Position numbers and translations under genes: made by a program | Notes under the pieces: model-generated | The model's database searches: none | What the model was told of the DNA's origin: nothing | The model's input: the letters and a program-made list of their open reading frames with translations, nothing else | NCBI GenBank assembly: GCA_003665825.1 | Contig: QPFY01000015.1 | Coordinates: forward strand, 620,001-684,000 | Reading direction: 5' to 3' | DNA from: Microbotryum silenes-acaulis | Taxonomy: Eukaryota; Basidiomycota; Microbotryomycetes; Microbotryales; Microbotryaceae | DNA: 64,000 nt | Shown: piece after piece, positions 1 to 12,240 of the stretch | How the letters are laid out: each line of letters opens with the position of its first letter | Numbering within the stretch: position 1 is the stretch's first letter

Positions 1-212
1 CGGAATCCGCGGCCAGACATTGCAAGAAAAGCCCAACAGACAAATGAGGCAGTCAAAGAGAGCGCTCAGACAACGAGGTCTTTGCAGGAGACCGATGAAA
101 CTGGGTTAGGAGCTTTGGGAGGAGAGAGCGAGGGAACTTGAAAAAATCGAGTTCGGTTTGTGATTTGTATGGGCCAGCTGTTGGGAAGCGCGAAGATACT
201 ACTCGATCATAT

Positions 213-2481
213 TTACTGCACACAGATGACAAGGGTTCTCGTGTCAGTGAGGTGCGCAATGTCTCACATTCGCCTCGGTCATCGACTTACAGCCTCGAAG
301 ACGAGCGAGGTGCCGATCTTGTGAGCTGCGCCAGCGGCCTCCTGTAGGATTTGGTGTGAAAAGCACATCAGTGTGTGCCTGGGCAGTGTAGCGTAAGCGA
401 GGGCATAGACTAACGAGCTGGGTGGTGTCGACGGCCAAGCCGACGGTGGCCTTGACACCGGGTCGGATCGCTTGGGTGTAGCCGAAAGCAACAACACCGA
501 CATTGTTGGCCTATGGTGGTGAGATGGAGGCACGAATTCAGCGCCGAACTAACAGCGGATGGGCAAACGAGTGCTTACCTTGACCTTGACGAAGGCCGTG
601 TTCTGTAAGGTACATTAGACGTCAGATATTGTAAGCGACTCGATTCACGCGCGTCATTTCTGTGATAACTCACATCGAGGTAGACCTTGGAGCCGAACTC
701 GACACCGGGCGTGGCAGCACCCTTGCAGTCCCAGATAGCCTTGGCGGCAACCTCGACATCCTTGTTGACCTTGTGGTAGTACGATGCGGAGAAGACCGAC
801 AAGTTGGCCAGGCCGTGTACGGTGACGGTGTACGACGGGGCGGCGTAACCGGCGGCAAGCGCGTAGCGCGTGATCGAGCCCGAGGGGACCGAGTAGGTCG
901 ACTCGGCACCGAGGAGAAAACCATCTCGGCCGACGGTCTGCAGTGGAGAACACATCAGGACATTTGTCTCGGCCTAGTCCAACGGGAGCGCTGAGGCAAA
1001 GAGGGACGCACGGCATCGGCAGTGAAGGTGGGGCCCTTGAACACGTCAAGGAGAGCGCGGGTGTGCAACGACGGCTGCTTGTAGATGGCCGTCACGAAGG
1101 CCGACTTGGCCTGGGTCGCGGGCAAGAGGTGGCCCTGAATGTCGAGCTTGAGGCCTGCAAATATGAGATCGAAGACACATCGTCGGTCACGAAATGAATC
1201 AGCCCGATCCGGTCGCATGCCGCCCTGACCAGCAAAAAGTATGCTTGTAAGACGCACCCTTGGCAATCTGGTTCTCCAACTCGACCTGGGTCTTGAGGAT
1301 GTTGGACGTGGTCCAGGTCTGGGTGAAGGTGACGCCGTTCTTGGGGTCCGAATACTTGCCCTCGAGGTCACCGACAATGAGGTTGGACTTGGCATCGCGC
1401 ACACCGGCGACCTTGAAGTCGACGTTGTTGGGCGCTCGGGTCTGAGATGGAGAGTAAACGTCAAGGGAGAATCGATCAGCATGCGTTCGAGACGTTTGTG
1501 CGAGAGCGCGCCACGTGGGGGTCGCCCTTCCACGGTCCCAATAGCGCTATGAGCTCGGCCAAGGCACAACGCAAGCTTCGGCCGCAGAATATGGTGCAAG
1601 GTTGTAAGAAAGTTCACGCTTCCGCCGCAGCTGCGTTCGGGGTCCGTTGCGGTCGTCGTGTAGAGGCCGCAAGCAGCAAACGGTCGGGGAGAGTCGGGGC
1701 GGAGCCAATGCAAGGATCGCCCAACCGCAGCCACTCCCCGCGAGCGGAGAGCTCATGCCGGCCAAGCAAGTGGGCGCGTGGCAGACAAAGTCGCAACACA
1801 AGAGCTGCAAGACCAGTGCCTTGACGATCTTTCGAAAGACCCAAGAAGAAGGCATCGAGCCAGGACCGGACCAAAGCGGTGTTTCCGGGAGGAAAAGGCA
1901 AGACCCCACCGTGCGAGAGCGGTGCAAGGCACACACCCGTTGAAGACCCGTCTCGCTCAGTGGTTGCCGATTTACAACCAGGGTGAGAGGGTGGTGCCCG
2001 GGGTGCACAACCCGACGTTGCGCAGCCCATGGAGGAGCGTGGACCCAGATTTGGCCGCGGCGCCGGCGACCAGCGGTACAGAAAACGAGCGAGACACGAC
2101 AACCGATGCACACGACAGCTCACCTTGACCTCGATCGCATTGCCGTGCAGAGGCAGGTCCTTGATTAGCAAGTCCGAGGCGGATTTGCCACTGCGCAAAG
2201 GTGCCGTTCAAGCGTCGCCCATTGCCAACGGCCCAAGTGGACGCGACAGCCAGCGGCGGATGCACAGGCGGGCACGGCGGGCACGGGGGCGCAAGGGGGG
2301 GCGAGCGCGTGGGAGAACAGGAAGTGGGAGAGATCGGGAGCAGCGAACAGCAGCGAGGAGGGGACGGAAGAGAAGGAACGTCAGCGGTGAAGGGTGAAGG
2401 AATACAACTCTGGGCAGCGCAGGTAGCGTACAGGTCCTTGAACGCGGGAGGCGTGGGCTGGTGGAAGATGGGCGACGACAT
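213..2481 (-). CDS. POR1: Mitochondrial outer-membrane porin (VDAC)
   Basis: Voltage-dependent anion channel, the beta-barrel pore for metabolites in the mitochondrial outer membrane. Read from splice sites as nine exons: 2481-2432, 2190-2124, 1441-1258, 1154-1012, 937-674, 602-579, 510-415, 341-291 and a stop-only exon 215-213. They sum to 882 bases, i.e. 293 residues, the usual VDAC size. Family landmarks seen: N-terminal amphipathic segment PPAFKDLGKSASDLLIKD, the strand GVTFTQTWTTSNILKTQVEL, FTADATVGRDGFLLGAE, and the C-terminal AHKIGTSLVFEA. Exon 6 is only 24 bases. The last coding codon (Ala) is followed at once by GTAAGT, and a good acceptor at 216-218 is followed directly by TAA; reading through instead adds only VSR before a stop at 279. 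The start is the first ATG giving the conserved N-terminus. No intact gene lies close upstream. Confidence 0.93.
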
Positions 2482-4560
2482 GATTCGGTTTGGTCGACTG
2501 ATCAGGTGGTGTGTGGTGTGTGGTGTGTGGGGCGAAGCTGAGAGCAGCGCGAGCGCCAGCCGGTGCAATCCATTCGGCGCGCGCTCGTCATTCCCACTGC
2601 AGTCATTCCCTGTCATTCCATCGCAAGTCATTCCTGCCATGAAGCCGCGCTCGGACCAGGCTCTGCTTTCGGCGCCAGAAATACAGTAGCTTGGACATTG
2701 TACGAGTTGAATCCCCCTTTTCAAGACTCATTTATTTTGTATCCAATCAGGCCTGGTACAAACTTGTACCAGCATGATGGATATTGCCCTCGACCCAGCA
2801 GCAGCTTGAGCTTGGTCAGTGCGAGTATTTTGCAGGTTCAGAAGGTCCATCAAACTCACAGATTCACCCTGTAGCACTGGAGCTTCAAGCGATGGCTAAA
2901 CATCACTTGAGATTACGTGTCTCGCGCACTATTCCGCGGAGGATCATCGACCCCTCGGGCCTGAAGTTACGCACAGCGTGATCATCCACCTCGCAGCCAC
3001 AGTCAGTGCGGGGCCAAGGGAGATATACACCCGAAGAGCTCAGATCTGGATTCACATGATCGCTTTGACCCTCAACAAGTACGCAGAGCATATTCGAAAG
3101 TCCCTGGCGTCCGTCTAAGCAACGGAGGGCCCCTGTGTTTCCTTGAGCATTGCCTTCAAGTGCTCGGGCAAGCCTCACGGCACTAGGGTAACTGAAGTGG
3201 CCAAGTGGTTCAAAGAGATAGGTGTGCCGGTGATCAGGAGGTATGTCGTTGCCGGGCCCCGTTTGAATGGTTCGACACCTTCAACCTCGAGCTGAGAGCT
3301 TGAACAATTAGTTGGCATTCGAGCTGGGTCATGCCGAAGCCAGGGTGAGCGCCGCGGGCGAAATGTCCGTTTCCGGCTTTACGAGCACCCGCGCGCGGAG
3401 GCATTTGTGATTATTTGACACTCCCCCCTAGGATGCTCGATCAACTCTCTTACCATGTGAGCATCACGATTGTCTTCTTCTTCCAGTCTCAAAATAATCC
3501 GAACTATCGGTGCAAGCGGTGAATTGGTGTGCACACAATTGACAAATTCGGCACTCGTCCGTCATTCAAAATTTATTGGCCTCGGACGTTGCAGGAGGGT
3601 GCGGACTGCTAGGTAGTACAACCGCATGGATATCCAGGACCAGTGTTTGTTGTTGTTGTATTTGGCTCGGACGAGACGGAAAATCTTTACTACCAATTGA
3701 TTGGATGCTGAAGGATTTGACGTCGGAAAGCTCGTCCGGTTCCTGACCTGACTGTAATACTCCGTAGTTACTCAAGGCCTGACGCGCGTCTGGCCTTAAG
3801 CCTTGTCGGGAAGTAGACTCTCTCTTCCCTTCTGACCAGTTTATTCTTTGGAATACATACTCATATCCTGTTACTTGCAAGGCCCCACGACTGGGCCTTA
3901 CACTGACCTTGTTGTCCGACAGGGACCGGAGACTCGTCTCGAAATTAAGTCCAAGTGGCCGATCACTGCGGAGTTTGCAGTCGCACCTCTGAATGAAGAC
4001 CAGTTTCTTCTGTCTTCGACCTTTGACTTGCATTCTTCACTCGTTCGGTCCCATTTGACTGAGCCTCTGGAAGCGATGGTATACGCAGCGTCGCGCTCTG
4101 CTGTAGCCCAGTACCAGGCCGCTATGACGGTCCTCGCGGACAGGGAAGGTTCTAGACTATAGTGAGGACTATAGTTTAGACAGGGGGGATTGCGAGGGAT
4201 CTCGGATAGGTCTGGTTGGGCCGAAGCAACTGAAGGCCAAGGATAAGGGCGGATGAGGTGAGGTGCCGAGATGAGGATTTAAGAGTAAGGGTTTTAGGCG
4301 AGGGAGATTGAGAGTGAGAGTGGGATGAGAGAGAAATGAGAGTGTTGTTGCTTGCAGGAAGGAAAGAAGCAACTTCAGAGAGGACCACTATTTATACAAA
4401 TTCTGGAAAGACTAAAAGAATATTCGAAGGTATTTTGTGGTCCGATTGGTAAGCAAATAAATAAATGGGGTTCACACAATAATCCAGTATCGAGGGTGGT
4501 CACGTGAACACTCGCGCGGCGAGCAACTAGTCAGGCACGCGCGCTAAAGGTCCGTGCTCA
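2482..4560. other. Intergenic stretch, no gene recognised
   Basis: Two kilobases between the porin and the Cys-rich gene. Only short open frames with no recognisable motif are present on either strand, the longest about 155 codons at 3566-4033 (-). Nearest the porin start lies a GTGTGGT-rich patch (2510-2535), which may belong to its promoter. A tRNA-like patch at 3200-3280 was examined and rejected. Confidence 0.5.
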
Positions 4561-4669
4561 GGAACGGCTCATAACAGTCACTACCACGTCCAGCCGGTCT
4601 CGCGCGCTGGCAACGGGAGCCCCTCGCCGCGGCTCTCGGGGCTCTGGCCATGCCAGCCTCGCTTGGGCC

Positions 4670-7600
4670 GTGCTCTCGCTTCTACTTGCGATCCACGCCG
4701 TCGGCGCCTCCAGCCCAGCTCCCGAAGCATTGCAAGTACGCGCAGGCTCGAAAGTCGTCCGTGGTACCTTGTCTAACTTCAAGGTAGCCAGTACGTCCCG
4801 GTGTCGTTCTCTGCGCATCTGTTCCTGCGACTCGTTGCACTCGATCACATCACGCGGTTCTTGGCGGGTGGACTCGCCGTACGACTCGCGCGCGTGCCTG
4901 ACTGCAACCACCGAGCTGAGACGGGCGTCAGTCCAGCATCGGACCGCCGCCGCACAGATGTCTGCAACTCCAGATAACTCAGATGCTATCACTGCTGACA
5001 GCCCTCTTTCCAATCACGTGGTACCTATCGACAGTTCCGTCGGCGCTGCGGCAATGTGAGATGTCCAACTTGACGTTTTCAGGCTCGAGCCCGTCGGTTC
5101 TGGCGACGCGCAATTTGAAGGCACTCTGGGTGGTCAGGGAGAAAATTCCTTCTGCTCTTATGACCGGGACGACAACGTTGGCAGCCGTCAAGGCTCTCAA
5201 TGCGACCGTGTTGACGATCCCAAATATCTCGGTAGGTCGCTCCGAACGTTGCCTAGGTTTTAGCCGGACGAGACCTGATCATGACATTGTTCCATCCGCT
5301 TTACAGGTCGCTGACAATACCCTGTTTCAATACGCGGTCAACATCACGAATCGAACCACTGTTGGCTTGTTCACGTTTTACGTGGATGGCACGGGTATCT
5401 TCTCGGCAAATTCGTTCCGAAGGATCGCCAATCCCGGGCCCGGCGCGATCGTCAACTGCATCGTCCCCACTTGCAAAATGACTGAATATCGCAACACCCC
5501 TACAAACACCTGTCTACTATGCTCACAAGGCTATGTCAACTCGACGTCATGCTCTCTCGGTACCGGCGCTCTCACTTGGTCAGTCAGCCGAGGAAAACAC
5601 GCTACTGACCCGTTGACTGATGTTTATCCTCGTTCAACCATTCAGCTCATACGGAGTTCCAACGATTACGTCGACCGGACAGCCTGCTCAGTGCAAAGCC
5701 CTCACTTGTTCCACCGGAATGACTCTTTCGAAACATGGCACAAAGTGTCTGAACTGCTCGGGCACCAGCGGGTGTGACGCTGCATGGTCAGTCCGATCCG
5801 CCGAGTCTCTCACGACCTATGACAGACCCCTTGCTCCTCCGTTTCTAGCACGATCCTGACCGTTCCAATATACTTTTTTGGGCAGTGGAGTCTGCCCTGA
5901 TACTGTTGCCACAAGGTGCACGACCGGATACTACCAGCTCAACCCAAACTCGGTATACGAACGATTCAGAAACCCACGCCAGCGCACTGACAGGCGACCA
6001 CTCCTTCATCCCCTTCGGCGAACGAACGACGAAGGACGTTCCTACACCATCCACATCAAAGCCGGAACCCGCACCAAAGCGTTCAGACAAGGACGTGATT
6101 GTCGTTTCCTCCCTCGCGGACAAACCCAAGAAGAAGAAGCGAGCGTTGCCCTCGCCTTCGAATGAGGGTGACCTAACCCCATCGACCGCGCCGAGTGCCT
6201 CGACTGTGACTTCATCCTCGGCTAAACCGAATAAACCCTCCCCTTCCAAGAAACCCAAGCGTTCAATGCTCGAAGTCGAACCGCACGACTACTCTACCTC
6301 GAAATCGATCCTCGACGCCGATCCTGCCTCCGGCCTGTACCTCGGCTGGCGCGACCGCTTGCTCGTATGGGGTCATTACCAAGGTCAGCAACGTGAATCA
6401 ATGTGTACGCGTCACGTGTACAACTCGATCGTACGTCAACGCAACTGGTTCGGGCTGCGTCCTTTGCTCCAAGACGTTCTCGAACTCGACCACATGTACC
6501 TTTGCCGGCGCCACCGCATGCTCCTATGGAACTCCCGTATCGCAGAACGGCGCACCCCCTCAATGCGTTCCCGTAATCTGCTCCGCGGGTACCTATTCGA
6601 ATGTGGCTGCTTCATCCTGCAGTCCCTGCTCATCCACTTTCCCTAATTCGACGGCCTGCACTCGCCTTGGCGGCGCCACGGCCTGCTCGTACGGCATCCC
6701 GGTGTCGAAGACCGGAGTACCAGCGCAGTGCACAGCTGTAACCTGCTCTGTCGGCTCGTATACTAACTCTACTGGTTCAGGGTGTGGCATCTGCCCCGCA
6801 ATGTTTCCCAATTCGACCGCCTGCACACTCACTGGAGGTGCGACGGGTTGCTCGTACGGAGCGCCGGTCCCGACGAATGGTTCGCCGGCCCAATGTGTTG
6901 GGTCGAACTGCACGGGGACTACCTACCGTAGTTCTTCGACGGGTCTTTGCGTCGCATGCCCCGATGCAAAGCCGCCTCGTGCGACACCAGTGGCAAGTCG
7001 TTGACGTACACATATGGAACTGTGAATATGTCCACCTCGACCTGTAGTGCCGTGGACTGCACGGCGACGCCATCTTACTTAGCGTCCAACGGATCTAGCT
7101 GCATCGCTTGTGGCACCAACGTCACGGCTTGTACCTCGACTTCAGCCCTTGCGTGCTCCTACGGCGTACCAAACCGGACTATGTGCTCTCCCGTTGCATG
7201 CCCGGCTATCTCGCCCGCTTACCTGAACGCGACTGGTACCGGCTGTGTCGCTTGCGGCAAGAACGCAACCAGCTGCAATAGGACTGGGCCCCTCTCTTGG
7301 TGAGCAGCGACCCTGCTCCACTACGCTCTCGATGAATAGACGTATTGACTGCTTGGAAAACTCTGCAGCTCTTACGGTACGGTGCAAACTGTCAACGGGA
7401 CCGTACAGTGCTTGCCTGCGGTGTGCACAAGTGCCCAGTTCCTCACGGCAAACGCATCGAGCTGCGGGGACTGCGTCGCAACGTTTGGTCCTGGAGTGAC
7501 GAGCTGCTCACTCGCCGCGGGAGCCCTGAATTGCTCGTACGGCGTTCCCCCCGGCACTCCCGCCCAATGCGCCGCTCAGGCCTGCAATTCGACGTCGTAC

Positions 7601-8575
7601 TCGATAGCGAACGCGACGCAGTGTATCAACTGCGCTTCGACTTTTGTCAATTCGACGGCGTGTACCGCTCAAGGCGCAACCGGGTGCTCGTGGGGTGCGC
7701 CGACGCTCGACTCGACGACCAACATCACGTCGTGTGTCGCCCCGACATGCGATTACGGCAAGTATGTGACGTCCGCGAGCAAGGGGACGGTCTGTGCACT
7801 CTGTCAAACGCTCTTCCCGAACTCCACCTTCTGCTCCGAATCCGGCGGCGCGACAGGATGTCAGTACGGAGCTCTGATCCTGACCAGTCAGGGAGGGCCC
7901 GCGACTTGTGTCCCAAAGACATGCGATACTTCGTCCTCGACGCCCATGATAGACGCCACAGGCGTGAATTGCATCTCGTGCTTAGAACTCTACGGCGATC
8001 CCAACGTGGCAACCTGCAACGCGTTCCAAGCCCTTTCGTGCGTGGGGGGTCTCGTGCTCGACCCCACCACCAACGTGACGTGCATTAACGCCACCATCGC
8101 AGCGGCCTACTCGTGTCAAACGGGCGACCCACTGGCGACATCGTGCTTCGGTACGAACTCGACGTCGTGCCGCAGTCCAGCATTCTTGGGCGACGGTGTT
8201 TGCTCACTGGGATACGCCGCTCTTGCCGGCGGTCCGGACGCGATTGGGACGCCTGTCGCTTCGACTGTAGCTAACTTCTACTCCTGCGTCGCGCTTATGC
8301 CGTGCCCAACCGGCCAGACGATGCTCTTCCAGAACGGCAACTGCTATTGCCAGACTGGTCCAACCTCGTTCAATCTGACGGACGATGCGAACTTCATCTC
8401 TCGACGGGTCGTGCTCTCTGGCAGCTGCGCGAGCAATTCCGCGAGGATGTTGGGCTCAATCCAAACGGGTCCGCTCCCCGCTTCGTGCCTCGACTTTGGC
8501 TATGTCGGCTCAGGCGGCTCTTGTGTCGCGACTTATAGCGGCCTTGACCCGGCTGATTGCTCCACTCTACCCTGA
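4670..8575 (+). CDS. Cysteine-rich tandem-repeat protein, probably secreted; start unresolved, reading frame disrupted
   Basis: Unrecognised family. The N-terminal part has a hydrophobic stretch (about 4655-4715, WAVLSLLLAIHAVGASS) that looks like a signal peptide but lacks an in-frame ATG nearby, so the true start is probably in an upstream exon. Then follow many repeats of about 50 residues with the pattern C-x2-C-x4-F-x-NST-x-CT-x2-GGAT-x-CSYG-x-PV-x6-PAQC-x4-C. The Cys and N-glycosylation (NxS/T) density suggests an extracellular or wall protein. Introns inferred at 5232-5306, 5579-5645, 5787-5884 and 7300-7368; at 5579 and 7300 the intron cuts the same Cys codon just before SYG, so repeats were duplicated with their introns. 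The C-terminal 200 residues are a distinct Cys domain ending DPADCSTLP, with no visible GPI tail. Two lesions: a foreign-looking segment at about 5955-6329 and a single-base frame slip near 6966. It may be a decaying gene or contain assembly errors. Confidence 0.65.
5955..6329 (+). pseudogene. Inserted segment resembling the C-terminal tail of an Rrp6-type exosome nuclease
   Basis: An open frame different from the host gene's frame: low-complexity Ser/Pro/Lys-rich sequence with DVIVVSSLADKPKKKKR and then VEPHDYSTSKSILDADP. That combination (a VVxSL-basic patch, Ser-rich linker, and a PxDYSxxxSxLD box) reminds me of the C-terminal tails of fungal exosome nuclease Rrp6; this is pattern recognition only. 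It lies exactly where the Cys-rich repeat is broken: host frame is convincing up to CTTGYYQLNPNS (to about 5952) and again from ACTSAGATACSYG (from about 6330). Left and right host frames differ in phase. An alternative is that 5953-6276 is an unusual intron (GTATAC donor, GAAG acceptor), which would restore frame. Confidence 0.4.
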
Positions 8576-9138
8576 TACGTATCTTCTGGCCTCAAGCACG
8601 AGTTGTTCCCGACGGGCAGGCTCGTCTTTGGACCTACGTAGCTCCTATCCACCAACTGGTTGGCCGGCGCCGATACTTATCTCGTTTGTTTCAACGTTTC
8701 ACGACTTCAGCCATCGCAATATTTTCATTTAATAGAGTTGTCGAGGTTGTAGTGGCATATCGGCGCTGAGCCCAGTCGAGGCCCGCCCCGTCCCCGCTCC
8801 GGCCAGCCAGAAAAGGTTGCTGCACGCCGCGCCCGGCAGTGCCGTGGCGGCGCTGGGCAACACTGGGCCAGGCCTTGCTCCGAAAGCGGGAATTTAGCAG
8901 AAGCAGGCAGAAGCAGGCAGAAGCTAGCCATCACGGCTGTTGTCTCACCTTTGGCCGACAAGGAATCGACGGGCGCATCACCACACTGCAGCTGGCTCAC
9001 GTGAGCTCGCATAGCTGCACCACGCAACATCCTCACCTTGCGACCATACTCTACTTGGTATCGAGCCACGATTGGCTCTCATCGCATCGATCATCATTTC
9101 GGAATCCGGGAGATCGCCGCCAACCGCGCCGAAGTCTG
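8576..9138. other. Intergenic, with short AGAAGCAGGC tandem repeat
   Basis: No gene seen. Three copies of a 10-base unit (AGAAGCAGGC-like) lie at about 8896-8925. The stretch ends at the O-fucosyltransferase-like start and presumably carries its promoter. Confidence 0.5.
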
Positions 9139-11736
9139 ACGATGAGCTCCGCACTCGGGCGAAGACCGTAAGTTCACGCCTGATCGCCTGCACTGTGCGA
9201 TGCAGAGAAGGGCCTCTCGCCGGAGCTCTGCAGGTTCAAAACATCTTTGACCTGGCACTGATACAATACGTGTTTAATATCTGGTCTCACAGGTCCTACG
9301 GTTACTCGAATGACCCAGACGTGGCAGCCGACGGAGTCCGGCCAGCCTCGTCGCCGTCCACGTCGGCCTCGATTACTTCGCTTGATGAGCAGACGACGAG
9401 CAACACGTTGCTCAACGTATCACGCACCAACCTTCCGACGTCACAGAAGGGGGAATGGAGTCGTGCCAACTCGGTCGTCGCATCGTTCTGGCCCATGAGC
9501 TCAGGGCAAGGGCAAGGACAGGGCCAGCCCTCAGGAGCTCCCAGAGGGAGCGTTGGAGGTCCTATGTGGGTCGACGGCGGCGACGAAGATAGCACGATCA
9601 AGCGGAGAAAGAGTTATGTCGAACTCGACATCGATGGCACCGATGGTAGTGATGCACCGGTGAGTTTCGAGCCTTGCGCTCAGGCTGGCTCTCTGATTAT
9701 GTGGGGTGGGCTCCTTACGCCCTCTGATCGGAGTACTGAATCGAGCTTGCGGACCGCTTTTCTACCTTCCAGCGGTACAGGAGTACCCATAAACCGATCA
9801 ACATATTGAATGTGCGATCATCGACGCTACGGTCCACCCTACGAGCTCCTCGTCGAATCCTCGTCTTGCTCCTGCTCCCCATCTCGGTCTATGTCGTGTA
9901 CAGGACAGCGATACAAAGTCGCAGCATCACGAATGACTCGTCTGTCGATGCTATGGCACAGTTGTACCGAGGTAGCTGGATTGGCGAAACTGCCAGAGGT
10001 GCCGCTGGAATCCGCTACGCTTTCGGCAAACTTATTGGCGCTCACGGCGGTGAGTGGCAGGGCGAAGTGCCTGCCAGGAAGAATGTAAGTTGGGCCACGA
10101 TTTGCGTTGGTACATGCTGTGCTCTGCCAGTCCGCTTATCAGGTGACTGTTTGGGCTTTCATTCCGTTCGTGCGGGACATAGCCTCTCAAAACCCGGATC
10201 CCACTCAAATCTTTCAGAGACAACCTCAGGGACGACCATGGCTACGTGACCTCGTTCCCGTATGGAGGTACCAGTGAGCTAACGTAGCCTTCAGCCTCTA
10301 TGATACATTTGATCCGTAACTAAACCTAGTCCTGCGCGAGGATGTGTGGGCAGCGAATCAACTGATGGAGATTCTTAAGCTCGTCCATCTGGGTCAGCTG
10401 CTCAACCGAGACGTTATCCTGTAAGTAGATCTAAGATCGAGACTTGGACTACTCATTTGAAACACCATCGTCGGTCTAACCTTGTCATTTCACCACTCGC
10501 CTGTAGATCCGAGCTGATGGCCACACACGAGCACGCCCCCAACGTTGGCTATTCCAAATTCTTCGACCTCGACCTGTTCTCCTTCCTGACGAATGTCTCG
10601 ATCATGGAGTGGCAAGAGGTCAAGATCCCACTCGAAACAGGCACCACACCCGAAAAGCTCTCGTGTTGGGGGTGGCAAGACAACGCGCCGCTGAAGGGAT
10701 ACAATGTTCAGACATTCTTTTGGCCCCCGCCTGGTCAACTCACGGTCCCTAGTTCAATTCAGACGAGCATGAGTTTCCCCGCGATGGAGGTGTTGGCAAG
10801 TCAAAGCAATCGAAAGTGGTTGGACGAGAGCGCCCAGCGCATATACGGAGGTTGGGAGAATGCGCCGGATCCGCCTGACATGAAGCTGATGTGCTTCGAG
10901 AATCTTTTCTACGGTCAGTGGGTGATTCCCAGAGCTGGGGATTCGACGATGAAGCGAGACGACGAGTTGTGTTAATACCGCCTTTATGAACCAAATCAGT
11001 TCCATCAATTCACTTCGTGGAAGGGGCCGTAGACCAATCTTACACGATCGAAGAGTTATCTCCCAACGATCCAGTTTGGACTTCGGTCGGGCAGCATCTT
11101 CACTACAATGCGCACATCTTGCACATCGCCGATGAGCTTTTGACGTTTCTGATGGGACGTTCTGGCGCTCGCAAACCCTTCATCGGTGTCCATCTACGTC
11201 GTGGGGACTTTGTGTCCCTCGGACGGATCGCAGGGGACGATGTTGGTAGCTACACGAGGGCCGTGACCGAGGTTCAAAGCGAGTTGAGAAAGAATCGCAA
11301 GTGGTCCGGAATCGGAGGGAAAAGGGACCTGCCGGTCATCTTTGCTACCGACGCGACGGACGATGCCTTCCTCAACAAACTGGCCGACTTGGGGTGGCTG
11401 CGCATCAACCACCAGGAATTTGCCACAGGTCAGTTTCATCTGCTTGGAGCAGCGGTTCCCTTCTCCTGCGCAGCTGACCGAGACTCATGTGTCACGCGTA
11501 CAGACGTGCGCTTCGGTGGTTGGTATCCTTCCGTGCTCGATTCGTTGCTGTTGTCTCGAGCGGTTGGTTTTGTCGGGTTAGTCTAGAATAAGCCTGCGAT
11601 GCACTCGGGTTCATCACACTGAGCAGCTTCGACTCTCGCTTGCGATTCTCACAGGACCAAGAGCTCGACGTACTCTTATCTCACCGCGAGGAGGGTTGAA
11701 ACATGGAACGACGGAGTCACGAGGATTGCAGGGTGA
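9139..11736 (+). CDS. Membrane-anchored O-fucosyltransferase-like protein
   Basis: Predicted Golgi/ER type II membrane enzyme of the GDP-fucose O-fucosyltransferase type. Seen: start MSSALGRRP at 9139, intron from the GTAAGT right after it to a CAG before GTCCTACGG, giving MSSALGRRPSYGYSNDPD; a Ser/Gly-rich cytosolic tail; a single transmembrane segment ILVLLLLPISVYVVY (about 9855-9905); then a lumenal part with VTVWAFIPFVRDIA, SCWGWQDNAP and the signature PFIGVHLRRGDFVSL (about 11175-11220). HxRRGD is the nucleotide-sugar binding motif shared by fucosyltransferases. The last exon, after the acceptor before 11655, encodes TKSSTYSYLTARRVETWNDG and stops at 11734-11736, like other fungal members. 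At least seven introns; the one near 10270-10330 is not resolved. Acceptor substrate cannot be told from sequence. Confidence 0.82.
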
Positions 11737-11869
11737 ATGGAGCCGCCTTGTCATGTGAGTAGCCCCTATTGGAAGGTATGTAGCATGATAAGGTTGAGAT
11801 GAATCTCCGACCTCAAGATGACAGATTCTATGTATCAACGAGCTTCACATGGTGCAATCTTTCCCGCTG

Positions 11870-12240
11870 CTACGATGAATGATCGCCCACTGGTCCCTCT
11901 CCGCGATCTGCTTGGTGCAATCGTAAACGCGTCCTAGCATCCTCCACCACATTGACAGTTAAAAAATCTCCTCCTCCTATGGCCTCTTTATTTTGGACAT
12001 TCAATGCCACGAGCAAGCCTATGGCGGCGATCATGATAAAGCCCATTTGGCGCACGACATCGCTGTCTGAGTGAGAACGCCCTGCTCAGACTGCAAGACT
12101 GCGAACGAATACGCGTATCAGTGGCATCTTCGGATTATGAAGGACTCACTGTTGGCTATGTAGTTGATGTAAAGCCTCGAGTAGAAACTGACGACTAGGA
12201 TTAGGGACAGAAACCCGACGAGTGTCGCCTGTCGAATCAT
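11870..12240 (-). CDS. Small two-helix membrane protein, unknown
   Basis: Two exons, 12240-12150 and 12066-11870 (GTGAGT donor, CACTCAG acceptor), joined in frame to 95 residues. The protein begins MIRQATLVGFLSLILVVSFY, a hydrophobic helix, continues RLYINYIANNSDVVRQ, and has a second helix MGFIMIAAIGLLVALNV followed by a charged tail ending GDHSS. I do not recognise the family; size and hairpin topology resemble small ER or mitochondrial membrane subunits. The gene is convergent with the O-fucosyltransferase-like gene, 133 bases between stops. The consistent splice and clean ORF are the main support. Confidence 0.55.

Noticed and set aside
3190..3290. tRNA-like patch (TGGCCAAGTGGTTCAAAG and GGTTCGACACC)
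   Set aside because: The two words resemble tRNA A and B boxes, but I could not pair acceptor or T-stem arms around them; probably chance or a decayed copy.
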